Of a stretch of DNA of 64,000 nt, positions 1 to 9,942 are shown piece by piece. Made by a program: the position numbers and the translations under genes. The notes under the pieces are model-generated. The model searched no databases. It was given only the letters and a program-made list of their open reading frames with translations, and was not told where the DNA came from. Each line of letters starts with the position of its first letter. The first letter of the stretch is position 1. Source of the stretch: Cephalotus follicularis (Eukaryota; Streptophyta; Magnoliopsida; Oxalidales; Cephalotaceae); contig BDDD01001952.1 of NCBI GenBank assembly GCA_001972305.1, positions 54,806-118,805 of the forward strand, given 5' to 3'.

Positions 1-53
1 GCTTATTGTTTTTAATCATTGCAAATAAGCTTAGAATTTTTAGAAACTACAAT

Positions 54-74
54 CCCCCCCCCCCCCCCCCCCCC
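54..74 (+). repeat. (C)21 homopolymer
   Basis: Twenty-one consecutive C residues lie at the junction between the protease and pre-integrase parts of Copia-1. The related stretches in Copia-2 and Copia-3 have no such run. It is either a real slippage expansion or a sequencing/assembly error. Confidence 0.95.
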
Positions 75-76
75 TC

Positions 77-1084
77 TTGTATATTGCAAGAGTGTTTTAT
101 TTCACTTCTTACTTATGGCATTATAGATTAGGTCATCCTAGCGAGGCTAGACTAACACGTTTGGTTAAGGATGGACTTTTGGACATCCAAGACGTGGAGC
201 CCTTTCCTACGTGTGAACCATGTTTGATTGGTAAGATGACCAAATCTCCCTTCTCCGGACAAGGAGAAAGGGCAGTGGACATACTTGAGCTTGTCCACAC
301 CGATGTCTGCGGACCTATGTCGGTCAATGCGAGAGGAGGTTTTCCCTACTTCATTACCTTCACCGATGATTTATCACGGTTTGGGTATGTGTTTCTAATG
401 AAACACAAATCTGAATCCTTTGAGAGATTCAAGGAATTTAGACTAGAAGTAGAAAAGCAAACAGGTAAACCCATTAAATCACTTTGCTCTGATAGAGGAG
501 GTGAATACCTATCTGCCGAATTCCAGGGTTATCTGAAAGATAACGGAATTCTCTCTCAATGGACCCCTCCAGGAACACCACACCATAATGGTGTATCCGA
601 ATGGAGGAACGGGACCTTGTTGAATATGGTTCGGTCCATGACGTCTTTTACAGATCTTCCGATCTCTTTATGGGGTTATGCAATGCTTTCAGCAGCATAC
701 ATCCTAAACCGAATTCCTTTATAATCCGTCCCCTCCATACCATATGTGGTGTATAAAGGGAGGAAACCCAACCTAAGCCATTGGAAGGTTTGGGGTTGTT
801 TGGCTTATGTAAGGAGGCAGGAGCCTTCTAAGCTGGAGGTAAGAGTGGATCGTTGCCGGTTTGTGGGGTACCCTAAGGAAACTAAGGGATACTACTTTTA
901 CCATCCCATCGATCAAAAGGTGATTGTATCGCGTTCTGCTCAATTCCTAGAGTTAGAATACCTGCTTGTAGGGAGCAGTGGGAGCATGGTAGAATTTAGA
1001 GAATTACCACATGGTGAAAGCCCACGGGACGATGAGGAATTAGAGGTTCTTACCTCTAGAAACACAGTTGGGGAGGGTTCCTAA
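77..1084 (+). pseudogene. Copia-1 pre-integrase and integrase core, broken
   Basis: This encodes the integrase part of a Copia polyprotein, which inserts the cDNA into host DNA. It opens with the GAG-pre-integrase signature (WHYRLGHPSEARL, then CEPCLIGKM). The rve core follows: HTDVCGP holds the first catalytic Asp, SDRGGEY the second, and the GVSEWRNGT segment the Glu. A stop at 722-724 interrupts the core's C-terminal side. The same frame reopens at 746 with the conserved segment ending in the GYYFYHP block and stops again at 1084. Upstream codons run to the window edge in degenerate form, so the stated start is only the first Met. The closest relatives in the window are the integrases of Copia-2 and Copia-3. 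Confidence 0.85.
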
Positions 1085-1117
1085 CCTGAGATGGATTCTT
1101 AGAAAGGCACTCCTCAT

Positions 1118-2191
1118 TTGAGGAGATCAGGCAGGGTTATCACAGAGATTGAGAGATATGGTTTTCTCGTTGAAGGCACTGATGAACCCAATGATGTCAG
1201 TGAAGAAGAGCCTGTCAGCTACCAAGAAGCAGTGAAGAGCACTGATTCCAGGGCATGGTTAGAGGCCATGAAATCCGAGATGGACTCTATGTACGCCAAC
1301 CAAGTATGGAACTTGGTCAAAGCACCAGATGGGATTACTCCTATTGGGTGCAAATGGATCTTCAAGAGGAAGATTGGCGTCGATGGTAAGATAGAGACTT
1401 ACAAAGCACGATTGGTTGTGAAAGGTTATAGGCAACCTCATGGGATTGACTATACCGAAACCTTCTCACCAGTTGCTATGCTTAAGTCCATTCGGATACT
1501 GCTTGCAATTGCCGCTCATTATGGTTATGAGATATGGCAAATGGATGTCAAGACTGCCTTCTTGAATGGCTATCTTGATAAGGACATTTATATGTCCCAA
1601 CCCGAGGGGTTCACATCCGAGGAGCATCCACAAAGTGTGTGTAAGCTCCAAAGGTCTATATACGGTCTAAAGCAAGCTTCTCGTAGCTGGAACATCCATT
1701 TTGATGAGGCCATAAAAGCTTTTGGCTTCATCAAAAACATATATGAGCCTTGTGTATATCAAACATAGGATGACCTCAGACTAACTTTCTTGGTACTATA
1801 TGTGGACGACATACTACTCATAGGGAATGATGTAGGTATGTTGCAGTCCATCAAAGTATGGTTATCCAAGAACTTCTCCATGAAGGATTTGGGAGAAGCA
1901 TCCTATATACTTGGTATAAAGATCTACAGGGATAGATCTAATAGGTTGCTTGGACTCTCCCAGAGCCAGTACATCAGCAAGGTGCTGAAAAGGTATGGCC
2001 TTGAGAATTTCAAACATGGGCTATTGCCTATCGGTCAAGGAATTCATCTTTCCAAGATGATGTCTCCACAGACAGCTGAGGAAAGGGAACGCATGAGTAG
2101 GCAGCCTTATGCTTCGGCTGTGGGCTCCATCATGTATGCCATGCTGTGTACTAGGCCTGATGTCGCTTTTGCCTTGGGAATGGCAAGTTGA
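1118..2191 (+). pseudogene. Copia-1 reverse transcriptase (RVT_2), broken
   Basis: Copia-type reverse transcriptase. Conserved blocks in order are WLEAMKSEMDSM, PIGCKWIFKRK, the KARLV.KGYRQ block, DYTETFSPVA, MDVKTAFLNG, YMSQPEGF, SIYGLKQASRSW, and after a stop at 1766-1768 the catalytic LYVDDILLIGND. The YVDD box is intact. The reading frame is the same as that of the integrase. It ends at a stop (2189-2191) inside the RT/RNase H linker ('CTRPDVAFALGMAS'), where the relatives continue with RFQSDPS. Losing only single codons implies the element was once a single open polyprotein. The damage makes it non-functional. Confidence 0.87.
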
Positions 2192-2814
2192 TTTCAGTCC
2201 GATCCTAGTGGAAACATTGGGAAATTGTCAAAGGAATTTTAAAGTACTTGAGAAGGACTCAGGATACTTTTCTTACATAAGGAGGAGACAGTGTATTAAG
2301 ACTTGAGGGTTTTACAAACTCTAGTTTCAATACTGATTCGGATGATCACAAGTCAGTTTTAGGATTTGTATTCGTGCTTAATGGGGGTGCAGTCAACTGG
2401 AAGAGTTTGAAGCAGGAAACTACTGCAGACTCCACCACTGAAGCAGAATAAGTAGCTGCCTCAGATGCTGCAAAGGAAGCTGTTTGGATACGAAAGTTCA
2501 TTGCTGAACTTGATGTAGTTCCAACCATCACACGTCCAGTTGTGGTGTACTGTGACAATGATGGGGCTGTTGCACAAGCCAAGGAACCCAGGTCTCACCA
2601 CCGCTCCAAGCATATACAGCGCCGGTATCACCTGATTTGGGAGATCATTGAGAGAGGAGACATCACCTTAGAGAGAGTTGCCTCAGAGGAAAATTTGGCA
2701 GACCCACTGACCAAAGCCATGAGCAGTACAGTACTCGAGCGACACCGGAGCTTTATGGGATTAGGCTATAGGTCTTCGTGGCTTGAAGGGCCAAGTGGGA
2801 GATTGTTGGAGTAG
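2192..2814 (+). pseudogene. Copia-1 RNase H, frameshifted
   Basis: RNase H domain that removes the RNA strand during reverse transcription. Compared with Copia-3, a base is lost near 2221-2232, which shifts the frame. The readable pieces are the ILKYLRRT motif, then NWKSLKQETTADSTTEAE with a stop in place of the next residue, then YCDNDGAVAQAKEPRSHHRSKHI and the C-terminal ADPLTKAM motif. The last codons overlap the PPT and the first bases of the 3' LTR, as is normal in Copia elements. It is certainly inactive. Confidence 0.8.
2793..2803 (+). other. Polypurine tract of Copia-1
   Basis: AAGTGGGAGAT immediately precedes the TGTTGGA start of the LTR. The same tract occurs in Copia-2 and, reversed, in Copia-3. 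It primes plus-strand DNA synthesis. Confidence 0.85.
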
Positions 2815-5186
2815 GGGTGTCCCTGCATGACACGATGTGGTATTTAGCTTGTACAAACACTTTCTATTTGTATGATCTATATTCACTTTATGTTTATGTG
2901 CATATTTAATTTACCATTGGCAAACCATACTATATGTATTATCCCAAACCATCTTAAATGGATCGGATGATCACCATGTCATTCGAGTACACATATAGTG
3001 CCCTTTCGAAAAAGGGTTGGATCTCATGCATGAGAAGTTATGAGAATGAGATCCTTACTCCCTTCTAACAAAATGTTCCAAGTCATAGGTTCACTTTTTG
3101 GGCAATAGATGAACCGTAAAGACTTGTCGTATTATGCTTGCTCCCGGGTTTAGTGGAGGATGGATCATCTCGTTGCCATTTGGGTTTACCCTAAAGCTGA
3201 TGCGGGGAGCATGCAAGGAGCATGTCACTGAACAGACCCACCATAGGAAACCTATTTGGAAAGTTTTACCTATGTCAATAGGATTCCTATAGTATCGGTA
3301 GTGTATAGTCTATGGTGACTAGTAGACCATTCGTGGAGCTACGTTGTGTCCTTAGACCTGAGCGGCTGGCATGCATTGTGTTGCAACTGCTTGACTTTGA
3401 TTTCTGCCTTCCCCAGCACTAGCCACGTGCTGGCAAAAGGGCTGTCTTTGGATCTTGTGGAAACTTCATTGAGATGTATGGGCGACTTCGCAATAAGGAA
3501 TCGTCACACCCGTAAGAGGGTGATCGGCTCTATATTATTTATGTCCGTTGTAGACTTAAAATTCCTGGCCAGGTATAGGCAGACTGGAATAGGGTGTTCT
3601 GGGATAGTATGCCGATAGTCTCAGTGCGTACATGAATTTATAGTTATAGCGGCTTTACCCGGGGGTGACATTATTCCAAACCCTAGGTCGCGGTCGGAGC
3701 TAAGTATGACGTAGGATACATGACACATATACCGTTGACTGGATAAAGTACTGGTTTACCGGATAACGACTTATAGACATGGTTTATCCCATGGATCCGG
3801 GGGGTGATAAGGAATCACACAGGGGTCGTTTTAATAGTCAGGGACTATTAAAATGGTCGTACCGGAACTCCGGGATGTTCTGGGAAACTTATAGTCATAC
3901 CGGGATCCAACCGGGCTTTCGGGTACCTCCTGTTTTTGGATCATGTTGATATGTGCGGGGCACATGTCATTGAGTGAGAGGATAGCACCTGGGAGGTGTT
4001 ACTTGGCCTATGAATATTTATTTTGCTAGACTTTATTCATTTCTAAGGAAGTGGAATCGAGCTGCACCATAAATAGATCATTCCGGGCTGAGGGGTATTT
4101 TAGTCATTTGTGAAAAGTTGACTTTTCATGGAGAGAAAGACAAATTGGGCCGAACCCTAACTTTGTGACCTAGGGTATGGCCGGCCTAAATTGGAGGCTA
4201 AGTCACTATGTAGTGACTAACTAGTTATTTTGAGTAAACTAGGTTTACTTAGCCATTAAGCAAAAGATTACTTAGCCATTAAGTAATGCTTTACTTAGCC
4301 ATGAAGCAAGCTAATGCTTGGCTTAAAATGAAAGCACATGGCCAGCCAAGGAGAGGTGGAAATGGTGTGTGTTGTCATCTTCTAATTGGATTAGAAGACA
4401 TGTGAGTGAAGATATTTTCATAAACATTAAAGATAGCACATGACAACAAAATTATAAAGAAGAAGAAAATTCTTTTTCTCCAAGACACTTTATAACATTG
4501 GGCATCTCTCTCTCTTTTCTTCTCTTCATCTTCTCTACTTTGTTGAAGAAGAAAGCATCACCATGGATGCTTAGAACTTCATTGTTCAAAAAGGAGAAAA
4601 TCCATCTTACCTTCCTCTTACCATACCAAAGCAATTGTAGGTGGAGATTACCCAAAAATCTCCATCTCCAATTGTCTAGTTTTTCTAGAACATAAGCTTC
4701 ACTTCAAGTGGCTTCACAAAACTTCTTTGCCGTGCCAAGGGGAGCAATTAATGTGAAGGTGAAAGTCTTGGAGCTCAAAGGAAGGAAATCTCAAAAGTTG
4801 AAGGAGTAAAGACCTTAAGTAAGTTCTATCATCCTTCACCTTTAATTTCTTTGTGGAAGTGGTGTGTGTGTTGTTCCTAGAGCTTTGCCTAGCTCTAGAT
4901 GATTTGTTTATATGCAGGTTGTATGTTATGGCTAGGGTTATGCCGAACCCTAGCTCTCATTTTAAGGGTTAGACAAAGTTTGGGAATGGGTTAGGGTATA
5001 GTGTGCTAATCCTATCCATTCACCTAGTTGGTCTTTTTGTGGTTGGAAAACCCTAGGCCAACCAAACTCTCCCATGCTTGGATCGGCCATGTGGTCTTTT
5101 ACATGTACAATTGGTGATCCTAGGGCCAACTTGGGACAATTTTAGGTAATGGTTACGGGTGTTCTTTATGTCGGAATCCGATTTTT
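2804..5186 (+). repeat. Copia-1 3' LTR (3' end uncertain)
   Basis: The LTR begins TGTTGGAGTA directly after the PPT. Local blocks match Copia-2 and Copia-3 LTRs: the 'ttccaagtcataggttcac' block near 3080 and the 'ctaagtatgacg' block near 3700. The end is inferred from relatives' lengths (2.0-2.2 kb) and from where Gypsy-like sequence begins. No gene is seen in it; short open frames are spurious. Confidence 0.7.
4069..4076 (+). promoter_or_regulatory. Candidate TATA box of Copia-1 LTR
   Basis: ATAAATAG lies about 1,265 bp from the LTR start. TATA-like boxes lie about 1,270 bp from the LTR start in Copia-2 and Copia-3 too, which supports all three. Confidence 0.5.
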
Positions 5187-5255
5187 AAAATTAGTCACCC
5201 TAAACCCTAGTTGCCTGAAACTATTTTTCATCCGTTGTGTTCCCATGTTCCAAAA

Positions 5256-5323
5256 GTCGGCTGGCCCTATTGACAGTTGGCTGCCAAGCTTCGACAGTCA
5301 ACTGGAACTCTGTGACAGTCGGC
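5256..5323 (+). repeat. Four-copy GTCGAC-type array
   Basis: Cores at 5256 (GTCGGC), 5276 (GTTGGC), 5297 (GTCAAC) and 5318 (GTCGGC) are spaced 20, 21 and 21 bp. Spacer sequences differ from one another. Confidence 0.7.
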
Positions 5324-5901
5324 TGTTTTGCCCAGAAAATTTCTGTTTTCAACTATTTTGATCCGTTTGTTCTCCGAATCAATCCGGGTCTTTTCTAAAC
5401 ACTGTATTGAGTCTGTTTAATGTCTCTAATATTTCTTAGACCCTTATATCAATGGTTTTGGATGTCTTTTAGATTGTTGTGCTTCAAAGGGGAGTTTGAA
5501 TTAACAATCTATCCGTAAGTGCTTTTGTGAACGCATAAGGTACAAATGTCCTTCTTTCTTTGGCTATCTGGTTTTATCGAACTGAAATCAGTTTTGTTTT
5601 ATGTTATGTTCCTTCATTTTATGAATTGGATTATATTTCAGAAATGAAGTTGTTTTTTGAAATTTTATGAATTTAAATGTTCCTGACTTTATTTTTATGC
5701 TATGATACGTTACGATATGTTATGAAATGATCATCTCTTTATCACGAAAAATAAATGAGTTGATGTTTTGACTATGAAATGTATGTTATGATATCGTTAT
5801 GAACGACTTTCAAATATGTTGTGAAAGCATATCTATGTGTTTTTAATTGATTTTGATAAATCGATGTTTTCTAAATGATTGAATACTGAGTATTGTACCC
5901 A

Positions 5902-6121
5902 CCTATGGGGCGTACCATAGGCATGTCGTAGGCCTGGCACAGGGACATGACACTTCTGTAGCGATGTGATTAGTCTACGGCGTCTCTGAATGTTATGAAT
6001 AAATCCCATGAGGTGGATTTATGGATCCGCTATGTATGATAGAGGCGTATGAATCGATTCTAGTATATAGATATGTGATATGAAATGATATATGAGAATT
6101 GACTTGTGTAGTGCCATACAC
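5902..6121 (+). other. Conserved hairpin block in Gypsy-A-family LTR
   Basis: Stems in order: CCTATGG (5902-5908) with CCATAGG (5915-5921); CATGTC (5922-5927) with GACATG (5944-5949); ATAAATCC (5999-6006) with GGATTTAT (6015-6022); GTGTA (6106-6110) with TACAC (6117-6121), the last enclosed by AGAATTGA/TCAATTCT. The same series occurs in the Gypsy-A 5' LTR and, with altered bases, in Gypsy-C. Confidence 0.55.
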
Positions 6122-6379
6122 TTCAATTCTAATGGGCATGTGGAATTAGCGCCTCCCTTGCCAATCTATGTATGAAATGTGATATGTATGTGGCTCAGTA
6201 TAACTTATCAATCATGAAATGATATTTTTGAAATGTTTCATAAATGTTTCAAAAGATATGAAAATTGGTATTTTATGGAAACTCGAATATGATTAAACTG
6301 TTTTAATTGCTTAAGATTTCTGTTATGAATTTTATTGAAATCTTACTGCTTTTAAACTTATTGTTTACTTCTTTTTCTT

Positions 6380-6436
6380 TCCTTATTCGTACTGAGGTTT
6401 GCTCAGCCGCGTTTTGTTTTCCATGCGGTAGGTTAT
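6380..6436 (+). other. Conserved LTR block (fragment copy)
   Basis: Block reading 'gtactgaggtttgctcagc', then the GC-rich 'cgcg', a T-rich stretch and 'catgcgg.aggtt'. It occurs in all five Gypsy-A/C-type LTRs of this window about 300-390 bp before the LTR end. GCCGC can pair with GCGGC across it. Confidence 0.6.
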
Positions 6437-6742
6437 CAGGAGCAGCGAGGGAATGTGTGAATGAGAGTTGGCCACCTTATGTCATGGATCCCTAGGAGTG
6501 TGATCCTTATGTGTCTTTGATTTTTACTGGTCATGAACAATATGCTATTTAGTTTTATGTTTCGGTATTTGACTTTTGAAATATGTTAACTTTTAAGTTT
6601 TGAACAGTTTTTTTTTTCAGTTATGTTATGACCGCCACGTTTTGGCTAATAACGGAATGTTTATGTTTAGTTAAAGTTATGCCTATGTTCAGATATGTTT
6701 TGTTATGACCTGTGATGACTCCCGCCATCCGGGGATGTTACA

Positions 6743-7342
6743 CTTATCCTCTGTGTCAAATTAGTTCCAAGTCATAGATGCACTTACTGGGCATTTGTGA
6801 ACCGGATAGACTTGTTTGCACTTTACCTGCTCTCGGGAAGGGGAGGATGGAGAGTCTCACTACCATCTGTGGGGAACACTAATGCAAGTGCGAGCTGCGC
6901 GCTTGGAGCGTGTACACTGAACTGGACCCGCTTAAGAAACACTATTTGGATGGTCGTTATTCTCGTGTCAATAGTGATTCCAACATGTTGTAGTTATGTA
7001 TAAGTGTTGGACACTTAGCGAGTTCGTGGAGAACTCGTCTAATCCTTTAATTTGAACGATTATAGAGACTATCTTCCTTTGACTTCCAACTTACTCAATT
7101 CTATTTCGGGACTGACAATCGGGTGGTCTTTGGGCTTGATGGAATCTGTACAAATATAAGCAAATGTGCAATATGGAATCATCTCACTTGAGTGAAGGTG
7201 ATCGGCCCTAATTTGGTCTGATTATATTATGGGCTGATGAAATCTTTGGCCAAGGTTAAGGTGGATCTGAAATTGGATTTTCGGGGAGGTCTACCGAAAG
7301 CCCTAGTGATGATCAGATATTTTAGCCAGTAAAGTAATAATA
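6743..7342 (+). repeat. Copia-2 5' LTR, first part
   Basis: Closely matches 26609 to about 27210 of the 3' LTR ('attagttccaagtcatag', 'tgaactggac...cgctta', 'gactgacaatcgggtggtc', 'gatgatcagatatttta'). It is interrupted at 7342 by Gypsy-A; the last five bases (7338-7342, TAATA) are the left TSD. Confidence 0.85.
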
Positions 7343-7635
7343 TGTAATACCCTGCTCGTTCGTAAATATATTTTACGGATTTTATGTTTGTGTTCGGGCT
7401 TTTAATTGTGTTTAATTTTAAAGCCCGTTTGCCCTGTGTTTTGGGCTTATGTGATTTGGGCTGACTGATACCAGTCCAATTATGCCGAATTCTTCTTGTG
7501 GTGTCTGTGTAGCTGCTGTGTAAACGTATCATCAAGTTGTGGAGGTAATCTTAATCCTTTTTGTTGTTATTTTGAGTTGAATTCGTTTGGTTTGCTTAGT
7601 TTCTCCTTGTTTTGGTTTTCTCTTGGTTTTGTCTC

Positions 7636-7727
7636 TTTGTCCTCTGTTTTTGTTCACAGCCGGGTAACAATTGTTATTGTTTTTGTCCTCTGTTTTTGTT
7701 CACAGCCGGGTAACAATTTTTATTGTT
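7636..7727 (+). repeat. 46-bp tandem duplication in Gypsy-A 5' LTR
   Basis: Two near-identical 46-bp copies starting 'tttgtcctctgtttttgttc'. The 3' LTR has one copy, so the duplication came after insertion. Confidence 0.85.
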
Positions 7728-8164
7728 GTGTTTTCTGTGTCCTTAACATCACTACATGTTAGTTAAATTCGTTTCCCCAGTGATGATTTTGTTTCAATGA
7801 CATAATTTTGGTTTTATGCTCTTAATGTCACTTGGGTTCAATTCCTATGTTAATATGCCCTGCCATTGTGTTGTTAAGTCTGTTAACATGTGTAATGCAC
7901 CTAGATATGTCATAAACTGGATTTAAGTATCTATTAAATGATAAAGGATAGAATCTGGACACACATGTATGCATGCCTTCTTGTTTCCTCTTGGAAGCAA
8001 AGCCACTGTCAAATTGTTTATATGTCGTTTCTGTGTTTTTATGTCACCCAAAAGTCATACATGATCATATGTTTATGTCCATATGTCTCTGGTTTAATGT
8101 AAAAACCATTTGAACCATTTTCAGTAGTGAATTGTCGAATTTCCAACTGTTCTGTAGCGCAGAA

Positions 8165-8370
8165 CAGTCGGCTGTCTCTGTGGACAGTCGGCTGGAATGG
8201 ATGAGTAGCCAACTGCCATATGGATGCAGTCGACTACCTTAGGTTGAGTAGTCGACTGGATGTATGAACCAGTCGACTGCCTGCACTTTAGTTTGAGTAG
8301 TCGACTGGACATTATGAATAGTCGACTGTCTTGCTTCCCCAGTCGACTGGTGCCCTGTATTAGTCGACTG
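8165..8370 (+). repeat. Ten-copy CAGTCGACTG array, 21-bp phased
   Basis: Ten copies of a (C/T)AGTCGACTG-like palindrome start at 8165, 8185, 8206 (degenerate), 8227, 8249, 8270, 8298, 8319, 8340 and 8361. Steps are 20, 21, 21, 22, 21, 28, 21, 21 and 21 bp. The 10-bp motif is conserved while the roughly 11-bp spacers are not. The first two copies read CAGTCGGCTG. Confidence 0.9.
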
Positions 8371-8887
8371 TTTTGCCCAGAAATGTAATGTTTTCAACTG
8401 TTTTGATTCGTTTGTTCCTCGAATCGATCCGAGTCTTTTCCAAACACTGTTAAGAGTCTGTTTAATACTTATGATGTGTTTTAGACTCTTATACGTATGA
8501 TTTTGAATGTCTTTTTAGATTGATTGTGATTCAAGTGAAGTTTGGTTTAAGTCATCTATTCGTAAGTACTTTGTGAGCGCATAAGGTACAGATTTTCTGT
8601 TCCTTGGATATCTGACATTCGAACTGAAACAGTTTTGATATGCTTCTTTGTTTATGAAATCGATAATGTTTTATGGTTTTGATACATTACGAAATTAAAG
8701 TTGGTCTGACATTTTTAAATGATTCCGACTTTAAACATATGATATGAAATGATACGATATGTTATAAAATGTATGTTATGATACCGTTGTGAGCGGTTTC
8801 CGAATATGTTAAGTGAAAACATATTTTATGTGATTTTAAATTGATTTTGATAAATCAATATTTTTGAAATACTGAGTATTGTACGCA

Positions 8888-9146
8888 CCTATGGGGCGTA
8901 CCATAGGCACGTCGTAGGCCTGGCACGGGGACGTGACACTTCCGTAGCAGTGTGATTAGACTACGTCGTCTCTGAGTGTATGAATAAATCCCATGAGGTG
9001 GATTTATGGATCCGCTATGTATGATAGAGGCGTATGAATCGATTCTAGTTTATGTGATCTGAGGTGTGATCAGATATGTGATCCGAGGTGTGATCGGATA
9101 TGTGTACGTGAGAATTGACTTGTGTAGTGTCGCACACTTCAATTCT
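8888..9146 (+). other. Conserved hairpin block, Gypsy-A 5' LTR
   Basis: Stems: CCTATGG/CCATAGG (8888-8894, 8901-8907); CACGTC/GACGTG (8908-8913, 8930-8935); ATAAATCC/GGATTTAT (8984-8991, 9000-9007); twin hairpins ATCTGA/TCAGAT (9057-9062, 9070-9075) and ATCCGA/TCGGAT (9081-9086, 9094-9099); outer AGAATTGA/TCAATTCT (9111-9118, 9139-9146). The segment 8397-9047 is absent from the 3' LTR. Confidence 0.6.
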
Positions 9147-9380
9147 AGTGGGCATGTGGAATTAGCGCCTCCCTTGCCAAATTTATGATATGTGATATGT
9201 ATGTGACTCAGTATGATTTATGATTTAAGATTTGTGAATCGGAAATAATGTTTTGAAATGTTCTGTAATTGTTTCGAAAGATATGCAATTGTTACTTGAA
9301 TATGATTAAACTGTTTAAGATTTCTGTTATGAAGTTTATTGAAATATTATTGTTTCTAAATTATTGTTTACTGTTTTATT

Positions 9381-9440
9381 TCCCTTATCCGTACTGAGGT
9401 TTGCTCAGCCGCGTTTTTGTTTCCATGCGGCAGGTTTTCC
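9381..9440 (+). other. Conserved LTR block (Gypsy-A 5' LTR copy)
   Basis: Same 'tactgaggtttgctcagcc' block as in the other Gypsy-A/C LTRs, near the 3' end of the LTR. CTGAG and CTCAG can pair within it. Confidence 0.6.
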
Positions 9441-9776
9441 GGAGCAGCGGGGGAAAGTGTGATTGAGTGATGACCACCTTATGTCTTTGGTTCCCTAGGA
9501 GTGTGATCCTTGTGTTTTATGTTTAGTGGTCAAACTATGAAACTTATGTTTTATGTTTTTAAATTTGGAACTGGATTATGCTTTGAGTTTTTCGCAATTG
9601 CTTAATATGATTAATTCCTAAGTTTTAATGTTATGATAAGACTGCCACATTTTTGGCTGTTTTTGGTTAATAAATTAATGTTATGATTCGTTATGTAATG
9701 TTTATGCTCTGATAAGTAATGTTATGTATGATATGACCCTGTGATGACTCCCGTCGTCCGGGGGTGTTACAGATTT

Positions 9777-9788
9777 TGGTATCCGAGA
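9777..9788 (+). other. Primer-binding site of Gypsy-A
   Basis: TGGTATCCGAGA, 5 bases after the LTR end, resembles the initiator-Met tRNA complement TGGTATCAGAGC with two mismatches plus an end change. Confidence 0.7.
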
Positions 9789-9942
9789 ATTAGGTTTTGT
9801 TTCCTTAGAAGACCTAACTAGGTTTGACCTGTGAGATTGGGTAGACACCGGGTTAGGCTGTCTCGGTTATGATTTTCTGATATGTTTTCTGTTATGGTTT
9901 TTGTTCCTTGTGATGTTTTATGTTTTGGATGCCTTTTCGTAG

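Larger units (their letters stand above)
1..5186 (+). mobile_element. Copia-1: 5'-truncated Ty1/Copia LTR retrotransposon
   Basis: The window opens inside the internal region of a Ty1/Copia element. Domain order is pre-integrase/integrase, RT, RNase H, which is the Copia order (integrase before RT). A purine-rich tract and a 3' LTR follow. The integrase-RT part from 77 to 2191 stays in one reading frame broken only by stop codons; the RNase H part is frameshifted. The 3' LTR has no clear end: near 5186 the sequence passes into a Gypsy-type LTR fragment. The 5' LTR and gag lie outside the window. The proteins resemble those of Copia-2 and Copia-3, so the three are related families. Confidence 0.85.
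5187..6742 (+). repeat. Gypsy-A-family LTR fragment
   Basis: Homologous to the distal two thirds of the Gypsy-A LTR: the AGTCGGCTG-type array, the 'cctatggggcgtaccatagg' hairpin, the 'tactgaggtttgctcagcc' block and the terminal 'ccggggatgttaca'. The LTR start (TGTAATACC...) is missing, so it is a truncated copy and not a clean solo LTR. The base after its end opens the internal part of a Copia-2 LTR (cttat...), so it probably inserted into that LTR and then lost its 5' side. No coding sequence is seen. Confidence 0.75.
7343..9771 (+). repeat. Gypsy-A 5' LTR (2,429 bp, lacks the TATA region)
   Basis: Starts TGTAATACCC and ends GGTGTTACA. Compared with the 3' LTR, about 380 bp are missing at the 7480s, including the likely TATA region, and a 46-bp unit is duplicated at 7636-7727. 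It keeps a 650-bp segment that the 3' LTR has lost. Small open frames inside it are not genes. Confidence 0.9.

Noticed and set aside
8165-8370. CRISPR-like array (regular short repeats)
   Set aside because: Repeats are 10 bp with about 11-bp spacers inside a plant LTR; no cas genes, and repeat and spacer sizes are wrong for CRISPR.
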